Shown: positions 38,230-47,278 of the stretch, in pieces
How the letters are laid out: each line of letters opens with the position of its first letter
Position numbering within the stretch: the first letter of the stretch is position 1
Assembly: GCA_963575745.1 (NCBI GenBank)
Contig: CAUYUJ010003592.1
Span: 349,459 to 413,458, forward strand
Reading direction: 5' to 3'
DNA length: 64,000 nucleotides
DNA from: Prorocentrum cordatum
Taxonomy: Eukaryota; Sar; Dinophyceae; Prorocentrales; Prorocentraceae
Notes under the pieces: generated by a model
What the model saw: the letters and a program-made list of their open reading frames with translations, nothing else
The model's database searches: none
Told to the model about the DNA's origin: nothing
Program-made: the position numbers and the translations under genes

Positions 38230-38999
38230 GGGGATCTAGTTTCAGGCGGGGCCCCTGAGTCGCTCCAGCATGATATCCCTCGCTGCGACAACTGCAGTCG
38301 CTTCCTTCCCCTGGACACCGTCGTAACCAACGGATCTCTGTGTGGCATATGCTTGCACTATAGTTCGTCTGTGGGTGCCACCGGGGCAGGCCGCGCAGAG
38401 GCATCGGACCCTGCGTATCTGCAGGAGCTCAACGAGTGGATCACGACCAACCTGTCTCAGACCGAGGTGGCCCGCTTCCTCGCGGTGGGCGCGAAGATCT
38501 ACTTCGGGGGACAACGGTCGGAAGATAATGAACAGCGCAACAGGTTGAGGAAAATGGCGAAGAAGGCCGAGGAGAGGTACGAACTGCGGTGCGACGCGGG
38601 TTGTCCACCTGCCAGCGAATGCCGGCTCGTGGGCGAGCCCGACGTCTATCGCAAGTTGTACCACCCCTAGCGGAACGTCTTTCAGCGCTTCCTCAGCGAG
38701 TCTCGCTTTCACCACCAGATGACCGAAGCCCGAGAGGCTAGCAGCAAAGTGCCCTGGACCGAGGAGGACATGTGTTGGGCGTGAGATATCCACTATCGCA
38801 GCCAGGCCCTTGGCCTCGCCAGTCGCAGGAAAGGGCGGTTGAACGAGGGCAGGATGGACAGGCGCACCCAGCAAGAGCGCGGTTTGGTCACGTTTGCGGC
38901 GCCCCGCGGGGACGGCGCGTTCGACCGGACTTCGCGTCGTGATCTTGCCAAGGCTGCTTCCGTCCCGCCTGCCCTTGGATCTGACATCCCACGTACATA
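38230..38999 (+). pseudogene. Giant A ORF X7 with CxxC..CxxC zinc ribbon
   Basis: The frame reads HDIPRCDNCSRFLPLDTVV then TNGSLCGICLHYSS, two CxxC knuckles 17 residues apart, as in zinc ribbons. It continues DPAYLQELNEWITTNLSQTE, ARFLAVGAKIYFGGQ and a charged helical stretch to TAG at 38668-38670, beyond which the same frame is open again (RNVFQRFLSESRFHHQMTEA). B has the decayed equivalent at 56220-56840. A nucleic-acid-binding role is possible, but only the Cys pattern supports it. Confidence 0.5.
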
Positions 39000-39096
39000 G
39001 TGGGGAGGGTAAATCAAGGCGATGGGGGGGGGAGTTCAGGAGTTGAAACCGATCCTAACACAAACCCTCCACATGCGACTTCTCCTTTCCATGCCA

Positions 39097-39551
39097 TGGC
39101 GCAGCCGCCTCGCGATGGCCCCGGCGCTGCTGCTGCCGCGCGCGCCGCAGGCGCGCCGGCGGCGATGCCCGCTGGACCGGGCGGCGACGCCGCCGCCGCG
39201 CCCCATCCGAGCGGCTGACAGGCAGCTGGCAGCAGCGCTGGCCTCCGCGCACCGGCGACGCCTCCGCGCACCAAGCGGGCGCGCATCGCCCAGGAGTGCG
39301 CTGCCTACTGGCGCAACAGCCTTGAGGGTAGCGAGTGGGGCCCCAGGTACTGGAGCTACTACAACAAATGCTGGATCTACATCGCGGAGAACAACGACGA
39401 GTTCGTGCACTTGCGTGACATCCAGCACCGCCCTCGCTTCTACGACTGGCACGCGGGGACTGCGTGGGATGCGTACAGGACCAGCTACGTTGGTCCTGAT
39501 GGCCGCCGCGCATGGCCAAGTAAGCTCTACCCGCGCGGCAACGCCTGCTGA
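39097..39551 (+). pseudogene. Giant A last ORF X8 (unknown; partner in B)
   Basis: The ATG at 39097 (MAQPPRDGPG) aligns with B's ATG at 56922 (MEPRQPRRPP). Both open with an Ala/Pro/Gly-rich part and a basic TPPRTKRAR/TPPRAKRAR stretch, then a conserved short domain: GSEWGPRYWSYYNKCWIYIA ENNDEFV. In A a stop at about 39218 and a frame change split it; in B a TAA follows DEFV. Many aromatic residues in 20 positions are conserved, so selection on the protein is likely. Function unknown. Confidence 0.5.
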
Positions 39552-40259
39552 TGTCGGCCGCAAGGCCCACTGCTCGAGTTAGCCTGAACTTAGCCGTTGC
39601 AGAGTTCGCCTCGAGCAGTACAAAACACAACCTTTTGGCCACTTCACTATTCTCGATAAGTGGCCTCGCACACACACACACATCTTGGTGATGTCCAAGG
39701 CGCGCTCCTTAGGAGCACTGCCAAAGAGACTCACCCGACACAGCGTTTGTTCATGTAACTTATCGTGTTCATCAACACGACATTGATTTCGATTTACATA
39801 TCTATAACCTCTGTGCGACAGCTCCTATATTACAGCTGGCGGAGCATTGATTGAATTGATACGGCTTGCTTTTATTTCGATGCCGGTGGCAACACCCGCT
39901 GCGTCCTTTCCTCATCGATGAGGCTGGGCGCAGCGGCTTTTGATTTTGCTTTCGTTTCCTCAGTTTCTCTTGCTCCGCTCATCCGTGTCCCATTCCTCTC
40001 CTCCCTCGAGTGCCGAAGCGTTTTTTGGGGGGCGCACCGAGGGGCACCTAAAGGGTGTTCGGAAAGGAAAGTGGACACTTGGATGCCCCTTCGCTCCTTA
40101 CCTTGCCCGTTCACACTGCGCGGCGGCGCTGCGCAATTACAGGGGCGGGCCCTGCTGGTGTGTTCGGGTCATGTGCGTTTTGAGGAGTAAGAGGGTGACA
40201 GGTTCCTTCTTCCTGTTTCCCGATTCCTGCCCGTGCGGGCGGGATTCGGGACGGGGGGG
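39552..40259 (+). other. Giant A 3' untranslated region
   Basis: About 700 bp of non-coding sequence. The first 250 bp align with B 57395-57680 (GCTCGA..TTGGCC..TCCACTAT, ..TAAGGAGCACYGCC, CGTGTT..TCAACRCGAC). A hairpin motif copy lies at 39885-39896. A purine tract (about 40247-40258, GGGACGGGGGGG) adjoins the 3' LTR. Confidence 0.6.
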
Positions 40260-40450
40260 CGTGAAAAGGAACCCGTCTCATTCCCCCAACTCTACTCTTC
40301 ACTCGCCCTGTTGCCTGCGTTACCGGCTCAGGTACTGGAAGAGACCAGGACGCTGGTCGCACAGGAGGAACAGATCCTTATTTTTCCTTTTTTCCTCTGC
40401 CTACGGATCACGGGTTCTGTACCTTTGCACTCTAACGAACCCCTTACACA
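40260..40450 (+). repeat. Giant A 3' LTR (191 bp)
   Basis: Direct repeat of 21420-21607; begins CGTGAAAAGG (the first T mutated) and ends CTTACACA. Identity to the 5' LTR is about 80-85% by eye. CAAGG follows. Confidence 0.85.
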
Positions 40451-40455
40451 CAAGG

Positions 40456-40840
40456 GCTCGCGTCGGTCTCCCGGGGGGGGGGGGGGGCTGACGCGGGGGG
40501 GGCTGTGGAGGTGGCTAGGGGGGGGAAGAGTAGGCGGCTGCTGCTGCCGCTGCTGCCCCCGCTCCGCCTCAACCCGAGAGCCCTTCCCAGGCCCCCCAGA
40601 GCCTTTGGCGCCTGAGTTGGCCCGCCCGGCTGCGGACGCAGGCCAGAGCCCGTGGGCCGAAGGAAGCCACCACATGCTTGACTTCCCAGTCCTCGGTGAT
40701 AAGCAGGGTCCGCTTTGGCGCTGCTCCACTTGCGGGGCGTATGCGACCATCTGCCCAGGGGCTCGGGGCCTCAAGGGGCTCCGTCTGGGTTCCCAAGTTG
40801 CCTTCGTCGATCCAGGGCGCGGAGTGGGGTCATGCACAGA
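40456..40840 (+). pseudogene. LINE C-terminal region right of giant A
   Basis: LINE coding resumes after the duplicated CAAGG, through G-rich slippage runs (40471-40486, 40497-40504), then reads LAPELARPAADAGQSP and HHMLDFPVLGDKQGPLWRCS followed by TCGAYATICPGARGLKGL. C-x2-C near the end with a downstream RGL..L block is usual for the extreme C-terminus of dinoflagellate LINEs. The frame ends in the 3' tandem array. Confidence 0.6.
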
Positions 40841-41780
40841 TTCAGATTTGACTTCGCCATCCCTGGGGGGCTGCGATCAACGAAACTGTCACCACGTTCG
40901 ATGGCTGCTGGGGGGCCCAGCGGAGTGACGCCATACGCAGATTCAGATTAGACCTCGCCATCCTTGGGGGGCTTCGATCTGTGAAGCTGTCGCCACGTTC
41001 GAGGGCTGCTGGGGAGTCCAGCGGAGTGACGCCCCACGCAGACCCAGATCTGACCTCGCCATCCCTGGGGGGCTGCGATCTATGAAACTGTCACCACTGT
41101 CGAGGGCTGCTGGGGTGGCCAGCGGAGTGGAGTCATGCGCAGATCCATATTAGACCTCGCCATCGCCATCCCTGGGGGGCTGCGATCTGCGAAACTGTCA
41201 GCGCTGTCGAGGGCTGCTGGGGGGGGGGGGGGGCAGCGGAGTGGGGTCATGCACAGATTCGGATTTGACCTCGCCATCCCTGGGGGGCTGCGATCAACGA
41301 AACTGTCACCACGTTCGATGGCTGCTGGGGGGCCCAGCGGAGTGACGCCATACGCAGATTCAGATTAGACCTCGCCATCCTTGGGGGGCTTCGATATGCG
41401 AAACGGTCGCCACTTTCGAGGGTTGCTGGGGGGCCCGGCGCAGTGACGTCATACGCAGATTCATATTAGATCTCGCCATCCTGGGGGGGATGCGATCTGT
41501 GAAATTGTCGCCACCTTCGAGGGCTGCTGGGGGGCCCAGCGGAGGGGGGTCATGCGCAGATTCAGATTTGACCTCAACATCCCTGGGGGGCTGCGATCTG
41601 CGAAAGTGTCACCACTTTCGAGGGCTGCTGGGGTGGCCAGCGGAGTGACGTCATGCGCAGATTCAGATTAGACCTCGCCAGCCCTGGGGGGCTGCGACGT
41701 GCGAAACTGTCGCCACTTTCGAGGGCTGCTGGGGGGCCCAGCAGAGTAACGTCATACGCAGATTCAGATTACCCCCCATT
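40835..41780 (+). repeat. ~95-105-bp tandem array at LINE 3' end (about 9 units)
   Basis: Units contain CATCCCTGGGGGGCTGCGATC, GAAACTGTCGCCAC..TTCGAGGGCTGCTGGGG, CCCAGCGGAGTGACG and CGCAGATTCAGATT. Starts at about 40858, 40950, 41058, 41168, 41275, 41370, 41480, 41577 and 41675. Whether it is LINE 3' UTR or an independent satellite I cannot tell. Confidence 0.9.
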
Positions 41781-42128
41781 CCATCCTTCCCCTGCCCCTC
41801 GTTCCTGTCCCCGTTATTCTTCGAGCCTGGGGCCTCAATCCTCGTTCTTTCGATCGTCGTCCTGTGAGTCGTGGAACGCATGCGCATCCCATGTAGTTTG
41901 CGCAGCAATTCACCGCGTCTACAGTGTCGTTGTTCCTGCGAGTGTTGGCCTACTCCTCTTGCCACATGATGCACATGGGTTGGGTACGTCGCAGGGCAAT
42001 GTTTTCTTAGGGGGGGTCCTGTCAAGGCCCCTGGCAGGTCTTCGGCCTTCCTGCCAGGGTGACAAAAAGGTCCTCTCCGATGGACCCCCCTGGGGGTTTT
42101 GCTGGACCGTCGGATTATCTCTCTCTTT

Positions 42129-42171
<43 letters not shown>

Positions 42172-42180
42172 TCTCCCTTA
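41781..42180. other. Unassigned sequence with (CT)n microsatellite
   Basis: No coding. A CT dinucleotide run lies at about 42118-42170. Confidence 0.6.
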
Positions 42181-42420
42181 GTGGCGTGCGATCATCTGTC
42201 CCTCCCTCTTGTTCGGGATGCTGCGGGATGGCCCCATGTCCATGTGCAGCATCCATGGATGCACCGTGCTTTACTTCCTCGCGCTTCGCATCTCCTGCTT
42301 GAGCTTGCCGCCGCCAAGGGACCATATGTATGAGCGGTGTTTCTAAGGATTGCCCGTCTGTGTTGATCGACGCTCGTGTGAACGGCGTTTCAGGTAGCAC
42401 AGTAGTTTCACTCTTGCATC
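41963..42420 (+). repeat. Dispersed repeat, copy 2 (partner at 14070-14680)
   Basis: Shared blocks with 14070-14680: TGCACATGGGTTGGGT (41969), CCCTCCCTCTTGTT (42201), ATGGATGCACCGT (42253), CGCGCTTCGCATCTCC (42279), GATTGCCCGTCTG with AACGGCGTTTCAGGTAG. The copies bracket the LINE-plus-giant A block. Confidence 0.55.
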
Positions 42421-42449
42421 GCCTAGCTGGTCATGGCGCAGCTCTGTCC

Positions 42450-42708
42450 GCTCCCCCTCCTCCCCCCAAACAGCAACAGTTGTGGTGGACGTATTGTTTT
42501 TGCGCAAATCTCACAGGTGAACAAGCATGTCTCAGTAGCACGCGCAGAGGACGCACACAGCTATTGCACATGACGCAACATGCGTACACACCAGGCGTAC
42601 ATAACATGCACAACGATCGCACACAAACAGTTTGGTAACACGGGTCCCATATCATTGTCTACTCTCTTTCTCCGCTTCTTCTCCTATCCCTTTCTAGTTT
42701 CCGCCTTC
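42450..42708. other. Unassigned sequence before giant B
   Basis: No gene or repeat recognised. It turns pyrimidine-rich from about 42650. CCTTC (42704-42708) adjoins the B LTR and would be its target duplication if a right copy existed. Confidence 0.4.
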
Positions 42709-42907
42709 TGTGGATAGAACCCGTATGCTACCCTCATATATACTCCTTATCCTCACCTCTCCTGCGCCTGGCCGTTTGGGCTCAGGTATTGGATTAGATC
42801 GATCAGACCTTTGATCGTGCAGGAGGAGAAGAGGTATCCATCTTTCCTTCCTTTCCTCTACCAGCGGATCAGGGGTTCTGTACCTTTGTACTTTAACCCC
42901 ATACACA
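42709..42907 (+). repeat. Giant B 5' LTR (199 bp)
   Basis: Starts TGTGGATAGAACCCGT and ends CCCATACACA. It aligns with both A LTRs, best over GGGCTCAGGTATTGG to GCAGGAGGAGAAG and over GATCAGGGGTTCTGTACC. GCCGTTTGGGCTCAGG (42771-42787) again resembles the DinoSL 3' half. PBS-like GGTTACCAGCCC follows at 42908. Confidence 0.8.
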
Positions 42908-42972
42908 GGTTACCAGCCCTTTAAAGCTCACAGTTCATCGAACCCCGCGTCGCGATCTCGCACGCGGCCTCG

Positions 42973-44897
42973 ATGGAACCCAAGCGGCGCATGCGCCGTA
43001 AGGGGTCCATCGGGGCCTCGCGTCCGAGCTCTCCGACGGCGCGACGGCTCGGTGACGAGTTGGAGAGCGTTAGTGTGGACCGCGTCGGTGTCCCAGGTCC
43101 CCCCCCCCCAGCTCCGACGGACCCGAGGCGCGGCTAGCTGCTGAACTTCACCGCCACGCGCCCGCGGGGGGGACAGGAGAAGGCGTAGGAGCAGGCAGTA
43201 GAGAATTTTACACGCCTACCTTCGATCCTCTATCTCCTCCTCCGTCGGCAGCGATCCCAACTGCGTCGGGCGCGAGCCCCGCTGGTCTTGATACTCCAGG
43301 GCGCTTTCGCGCTCACCGCCGATGGAACACAGGTACTGGCATGACCAGCCCCGCGACCGTTCCTGTAGCGGAGCACGTTGCCACCTTCGGGGAACTCAGT
43401 AGACCAGTGACGGCGCAGCCGCAGACGCAGTACCCCCAGGTATCATCTCATCAGACACCACACACACGCGGCCCTAGCCGCAGCTCGTCCTTGCGCAACC
43501 GTCGCGGGGCCACAGGCCCATGCGACGAGAAAAGGTCAAGCCCGCGTGCTGCCTCGCAGAGGCCATGCACTCCTCGCGAGAGGGTGCAGGGGGAAGCTGA
43601 CGCTCCCCACCTCTCCATCTCAGATGACCTGCTGGCGGCAACGTCCGCTGCAGGTGAAATAGCTGAGCTCAGAGACCAGGTTGAAACCTCCGTGTCCAGG
43701 CAGCACTGTGGACTGATGCAGAGCGTTCAGACGAACGCTGCTAACACTGCTGCTCTACGCCAAGATCTCGACGGCGCCTTAGTGATCATCGATTCCAGGA
43801 TCGCTGAAGATCGCCGCGTCCTAGGTGAGCTGCAGTGCCAGGTTGACCATGAGATGTCACACTCAGGTGAACGATCGGCGACGGTCGAGAACCTGCGCAA
43901 CTACCTTGCGCAGATGGAACAACAGCTTGTGATCGTACGCGACACGGGCGTTTCAGCAGTCAGGTCTCGCCACGACGAGATCCACGACCAGCTCCGCAAC
44001 CGACCGCCTCCAGCCGAGGCCACCGACCTTGGCGATGTTCAGTCTCAGATCAACGATCTTCGATCCCACATGGACCACACTACCGCCTCGCTTCGCACCG
44101 AAGCACACACCAACTCGTCGAACCTGATCGGCATGTTGCAAACTACTGAGAGAGTTATCATTCAAAGGCTCGATGCGACCAACGCTGTCGTGCAGCCACT
44201 CGCTAACCGGATCTCTAAACTCGAGCAGCGTTTTCCTGGTGTACAGGACGCCCTGGCGGAGTTGCGTTTCGGACGAGCCCAGACTGATCAGCTGGATTCT
44301 CCTCCCACGGTTTACGATTTCGCCAGCCTCGCTGACAGGTTGCAGGAGGTTGAGAAGGCGGCGGACCCCACGCAGTCTGAGCTCCCCCAGGTCATCCGTG
44401 AGAGAGATGCTGAACATGCACGTGTCGAGGAGCACCTCACACGTCTGGACAGTGAGTTGGAGGCGCACAACGCCCGTCTCCGAGCCTACGAGCAACGACT
44501 TGATCGGTATTCACAACGCTCTCGGGATACTGATGAGTACACACGCCAAAAAGTGGACCAAATGCACGAGGACATGACGAGCTGGACCAATCAGCTGATT
44601 GACCACACCAACGACACCACACTTCACCTTCAGCCTGCAACCGACCTGCACAGGCCGACGACAGCGTCCGCTCAAGCACCACGCGCTTCTGCAGGACAAC
44701 AAAGACGTACGTCACCAGGAGCAGCCTCCGCGGCAGCTTCAGCACAGACACGCCACGTGTCTCGCGTGCGCACAGAACCAACTACCGACGGTGTACCGAT
44801 ACCCTCACAACCATTGTCTGCGGTTTCGGTCAATACTACTACTCCGATCAAGGAGTCAGACACCGTCCGAGTCCCCGTCTTGCCTGAGATCACATAA
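42973..44897 (+). CDS. Giant B Gag N-terminus, coiled coil
   Basis: ATG at 42973 opens MEPKRRMRRKGS as in A; a C run at about 43099 shifts the frame, then 43341-44897 is one 518-residue frame. It shows heptad-like helices (LAATSAAGEIAELRDQVETS, RNYLAQMEQQLVIVRDTGVS, INDLRSHMDHTTASLRTEAH, NARLRAYEQRLDRYSQRSRD), then a Ser/Ala/Pro linker and VRVPVLPEIT before TAA at 44895. Sequence after the stop (LFEWQQKVRKNFGAASG) continues the same protein. Role: Gag multimerisation, by inference. Confidence 0.7.
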
Positions 44898-44978
44898 CTG
44901 TTTGAGTGGCAGCAAAAAGTACGGAAGAATTTTGGAGCCGCCTCAGGGCGACCATCCAAAGCATATGCCTTCCTATGC

Positions 44979-45542
44979 GTGGCCGAACAGCCCGAGTGTA
45001 CTTTTGAAGAATTACAAGACAGCGGAGATTTTGAGAGCATCGATTGCAAACTCGCCACCGCTCCCAGCGACATCTTATCTTCCGACTTGCGCTACCAGAT
45101 CAGGCTCATCGAGACCAGAGAGCACAAAGCAGGGCGCATGCTCAAAGGACGCCAGATCTACTGGCACATCCTACAGTCCTACAACGTGACAGAGGTTGAT
45201 GACGACCTGCGTGATTTCGAGCGCCTCAAAGAACTGAGGATGAGAGATGAAGATTTGCAACGTTTCATTACTGATTGGGACGCTTTACTGTTGGATTGCC
45301 GAGAGGCGCCCGACCCAAAGATCTTGAAATCTCTGCTTCGCACACATATTCGCCGACATGCCTGGATGCAATTGGATATGCACGAATGCCAGCGCATGAA
45401 GACCAGCGGCCCGAATCGTGCCCATGATTGGCCCCGACAGCGCGTTCTACACGTACTGGAGCTCAAACAACTGGAAAAGAATCAAAACAAGTTACGGTGC
45501 GAGCAGGAGACCCGTTCTCAGGTACATGTCTGCGCTGTCTGA
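44979..45542 (+). CDS. Giant B Gag capsid-like region
   Basis: 187 residues aligned with A 23861-24330: EQPECTFEELQDSGDFESID, IRLIETREHKAGRMLKGRQI, WHILQSYNVTEVDDDLRDFE, RMRDEDLQRFITDWDALLLD, then VLELKQLEKNQNKL. It ends with TGA inside the first CCCH finger (CAV*KKGNCRNGERCKALH). The frame fits a copia Gag capsid region followed by nucleocapsid. Confidence 0.7.
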   Translation: MAEQPECTFEELQDSGDFESIDCKLATAPSDILSSDLRYQIRLIETREHKAGRMLKGRQIYWHILQSYNVTEVDDDLRDFERLKELRMRDEDLQRFITDWDALLLDCREAPDPKILKSLLRTHIRRHAWMQLDMHECQRMKTSGPNRAHDWPRQRVLHVLELKQLEKNQNKLRCEQETRSQVHVCAV

Positions 45543-46290
45543 AAGAAAGGCAACTGTCGCAATGGTGAACGTTGCAAGGCTTTACATACCTTCTCCATGG
45601 ATTGGAAGAGCAGATCTTCCAGAGCACCGACCGCTGGCGGCAACTCTCGCGGCAGCGCGTCAGCCCCTGCGAATCCCAAGAAGCCAGCATCGAAGCCATT
45701 TTGCTTCGAGTTCGCCATGCGCAACACCTGCGCCAGAGGCGACAAGTGCAACTTCCCACACAGGGCGCAGTGCCGAGACTTCGCGCAGAACAAGTGCCCC
45801 ACGGGTGACAAATGCAAATCCGCTCACCTGGCACTTGGTACGATGGCACCTGAGCGAAGCCCCAGTCGCCCACGGACCTCTAGTCAGGACAGTCGCGGCC
45901 GACCGCCGTCCCGCGGATCGGGGAGCCAACGCTCTCCACACCGCGGGGGGTCCCGCACCGCGGGGGCTCATACAATAGACGTGACAACCGACGGAAATGC
46001 GACCGATCTCGTTCATCCTCCAGGAGGTCCCCCGACTCCCGCAGTCAGTCGAGAAGTCGTCGCGCTAGATCTTCGCGATCCTCCTCTCGAGGACCAGACG
46101 GGCGTGGCGGAGGACGTGGCGGCCCACGTGGCCGCGACAGATTCTACGGCAGCGACAGAGGACGTGACCGACGTTCCACGAGCCGCGGTTCGTCCCGTGG
46201 TTCTCCCAAGTTCAGGGCACGCTCTCCTGCCAACTATCGCCGCCCGCGCCACTCCGACCGCAGTTACGTCATACGCGACAAGACTCTCAT
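45543..46290 (+). pseudogene. Giant B Gag nucleocapsid: CCCH fingers and RS/RG region
   Basis: Finger 1 straddles the TGA at 45540. Finger 2 CFEFAMRNTCARGDKCNFPH is C-x8-C-x5-C-x3-H and finger 3 CRDFAQNKCPTGDKCKSAH is C-x7-C-x5-C-x3-H (both about 45705-45828, one frame). Then SPSRPRTSSQDSRGRPPSRG and more Arg/Ser and Arg/Gly sequence over several frames to about 46270. Finger spacing and order equal A, so the three-finger plan is ancestral. Confidence 0.7.
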
Positions 46291-47248
46291 GGCCGCCAAC
46301 AAGGCCAAGACAGCATCTACCAAACCACGGCGTCGGATACGTTTCGACGCACATACCGTGGAATATTGCCCGTACATCGTTTCTGGCAGGTCCACTCTGG
46401 ACAAGTGGATGGAGAAGCCGAACGAGGGCGATATCGTCAAAGTACCAGATCCGCTGCCACAATGGTGGTGGAAACAGAGTGCAGGCGCCCTACAGCGTTG
46501 TCAACGGGAAGCAAAGTTATGGCATCAGGACCTACATGACTACCGACACAACAAGGGGTCGGTGGAGACACCAATTGCGATCCCAGATTCCGACGACTCT
46601 ACCATAGAGTCCTCCGAGACACACCAGAAGAAGACAATGACTTCGCAAGTTGACCCTCCACGATCGACCGCTGTGTTGACACGCTCCTGGGTTCTCGACA
46701 GTGGATCTGCGCACCATATTCAGGATAAAAACGAGCTGACGCAGACCGAATCTGATCGCATATCTATTCGCGAGGAGCATATTCTGGAAACCGCCAATGG
46801 TGATCGCACTGTCAACGAGCATTATGACACACAACTACCTGAAGTGGGCTTGAAGAGTTCAGCCCTCGCCTTGCCAGGTTGCCCATCGTTATTATCAGTT
46901 GGGCAACTGATTGAAATTGATGGCTTTCGGCAGCTCTGGGGTCCAGAACTTGGCTACCTGCTTCAGGATCCGGGGGGCCAATGGTATAAGGTTCCCGTCA
47001 ATAACAGAGCTCCAGAACTACGACTCGACGATTTGGTGACGATACCACCACCACGACTGTGCACTTCGTCAGCACCCAGACGTCGTCAGCGCAGGCGTTC
47101 ATCCGCACGCTGCAACGACATATGCTGGTGTTGCAAGACTACAGAGCAGTCACCACTTACAGATGAGCTGCGGCCCCACATGGGGACCTGTCCCAAGAGA
47201 CCACATGTCGGTGAGGGAGGAGGAGCGCGGACCGCCACGGTCGAATAA
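46289..47248 (+). CDS. Giant B aspartic protease region
   Basis: The 319-residue frame begins MAANKAKTAS and contains LDKWMEKPNEGDIVKVPDPL, a WWWKQSAGALQRCQREAKLW helix, then RSWVLDSGSAHHIQDKNELT with the protease active-site Asp, ILETANGDRT and LALPGCPSLLSVGQLIEIDG. It goes further than A (ELGYLLQDPGGQWYKVPVNN), so it shows the intact protease C-terminus. The frame ends TAA before the integrase zinc domain. Confidence 0.8.
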   Translation: MAANKAKTASTKPRRRIRFDAHTVEYCPYIVSGRSTLDKWMEKPNEGDIVKVPDPLPQWWWKQSAGALQRCQREAKLWHQDLHDYRHNKGSVETPIAIPDSDDSTIESSETHQKKTMTSQVDPPRSTAVLTRSWVLDSGSAHHIQDKNELTQTESDRISIREEHILETANGDRTVNEHYDTQLPEVGLKSSALALPGCPSLLSVGQLIEIDGFRQLWGPELGYLLQDPGGQWYKVPVNNRAPELRLDDLVTIPPPRLCTSSAPRRRQRRRSSARCNDICWCCKTTEQSPLTDELRPHMGTCPKRPHVGEGGGARTATVE

Positions 47249-47278
47249 CCTCCCGACACAAATAATGCCGAGTCCAAC

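Larger units (their letters stand above)
22347..39900 (+). repeat. Family of GNRA-capped hairpin motifs in giant A (about 18 copies)
   Basis: Pattern AGCC-GGTG-GCAA-CACC-YGCT: a 4-bp stem, usually a GNRA tetraloop, one Y/C mismatch and an outer 3-bp stem in many copies. Stem-loop-stem at 22352, 24425, 25362, 26138, 30020, 30902, 31639, 32281, 33254, 33992, 35435, 35588, 37026, 37802, 38203, 39158, 39535 and 39885 (first base of the 12-nt core). It is read as GGNAR, VATPA or RQLPL depending on place, so the unit is DNA or RNA, not a peptide. Confidence 0.75.
21420..40450 (+). mobile_element. Giant copia-like LTR retrotransposon A (19.0 kb)
   Basis: Bounded by direct repeats of 188 and 191 bp (TG...CA at the 5' copy) and an exact CAAGG target duplication inside the LINE. 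Internal order: gag with coiled coil, CCCH fingers and RS region, protease, HHCC-integrase, RT, RNase H (copia order), then about 9 kb with further ORFs including a Tpt1/KptA-like domain. It is about three to four times the usual size of copia elements. Both LTRs and all ORFs are eroded. Giant B at 42709 is a relative with different breaks. Confidence 0.88.

Noticed and set aside
22347-39900. VATPA as a repeated protease cleavage site in the giant polyprotein
   Set aside because: Considered first, but several copies are read in other frames (GGNAR, RQLPL) and the nucleotide stem is what is conserved, so a peptide signal cannot explain the pattern.
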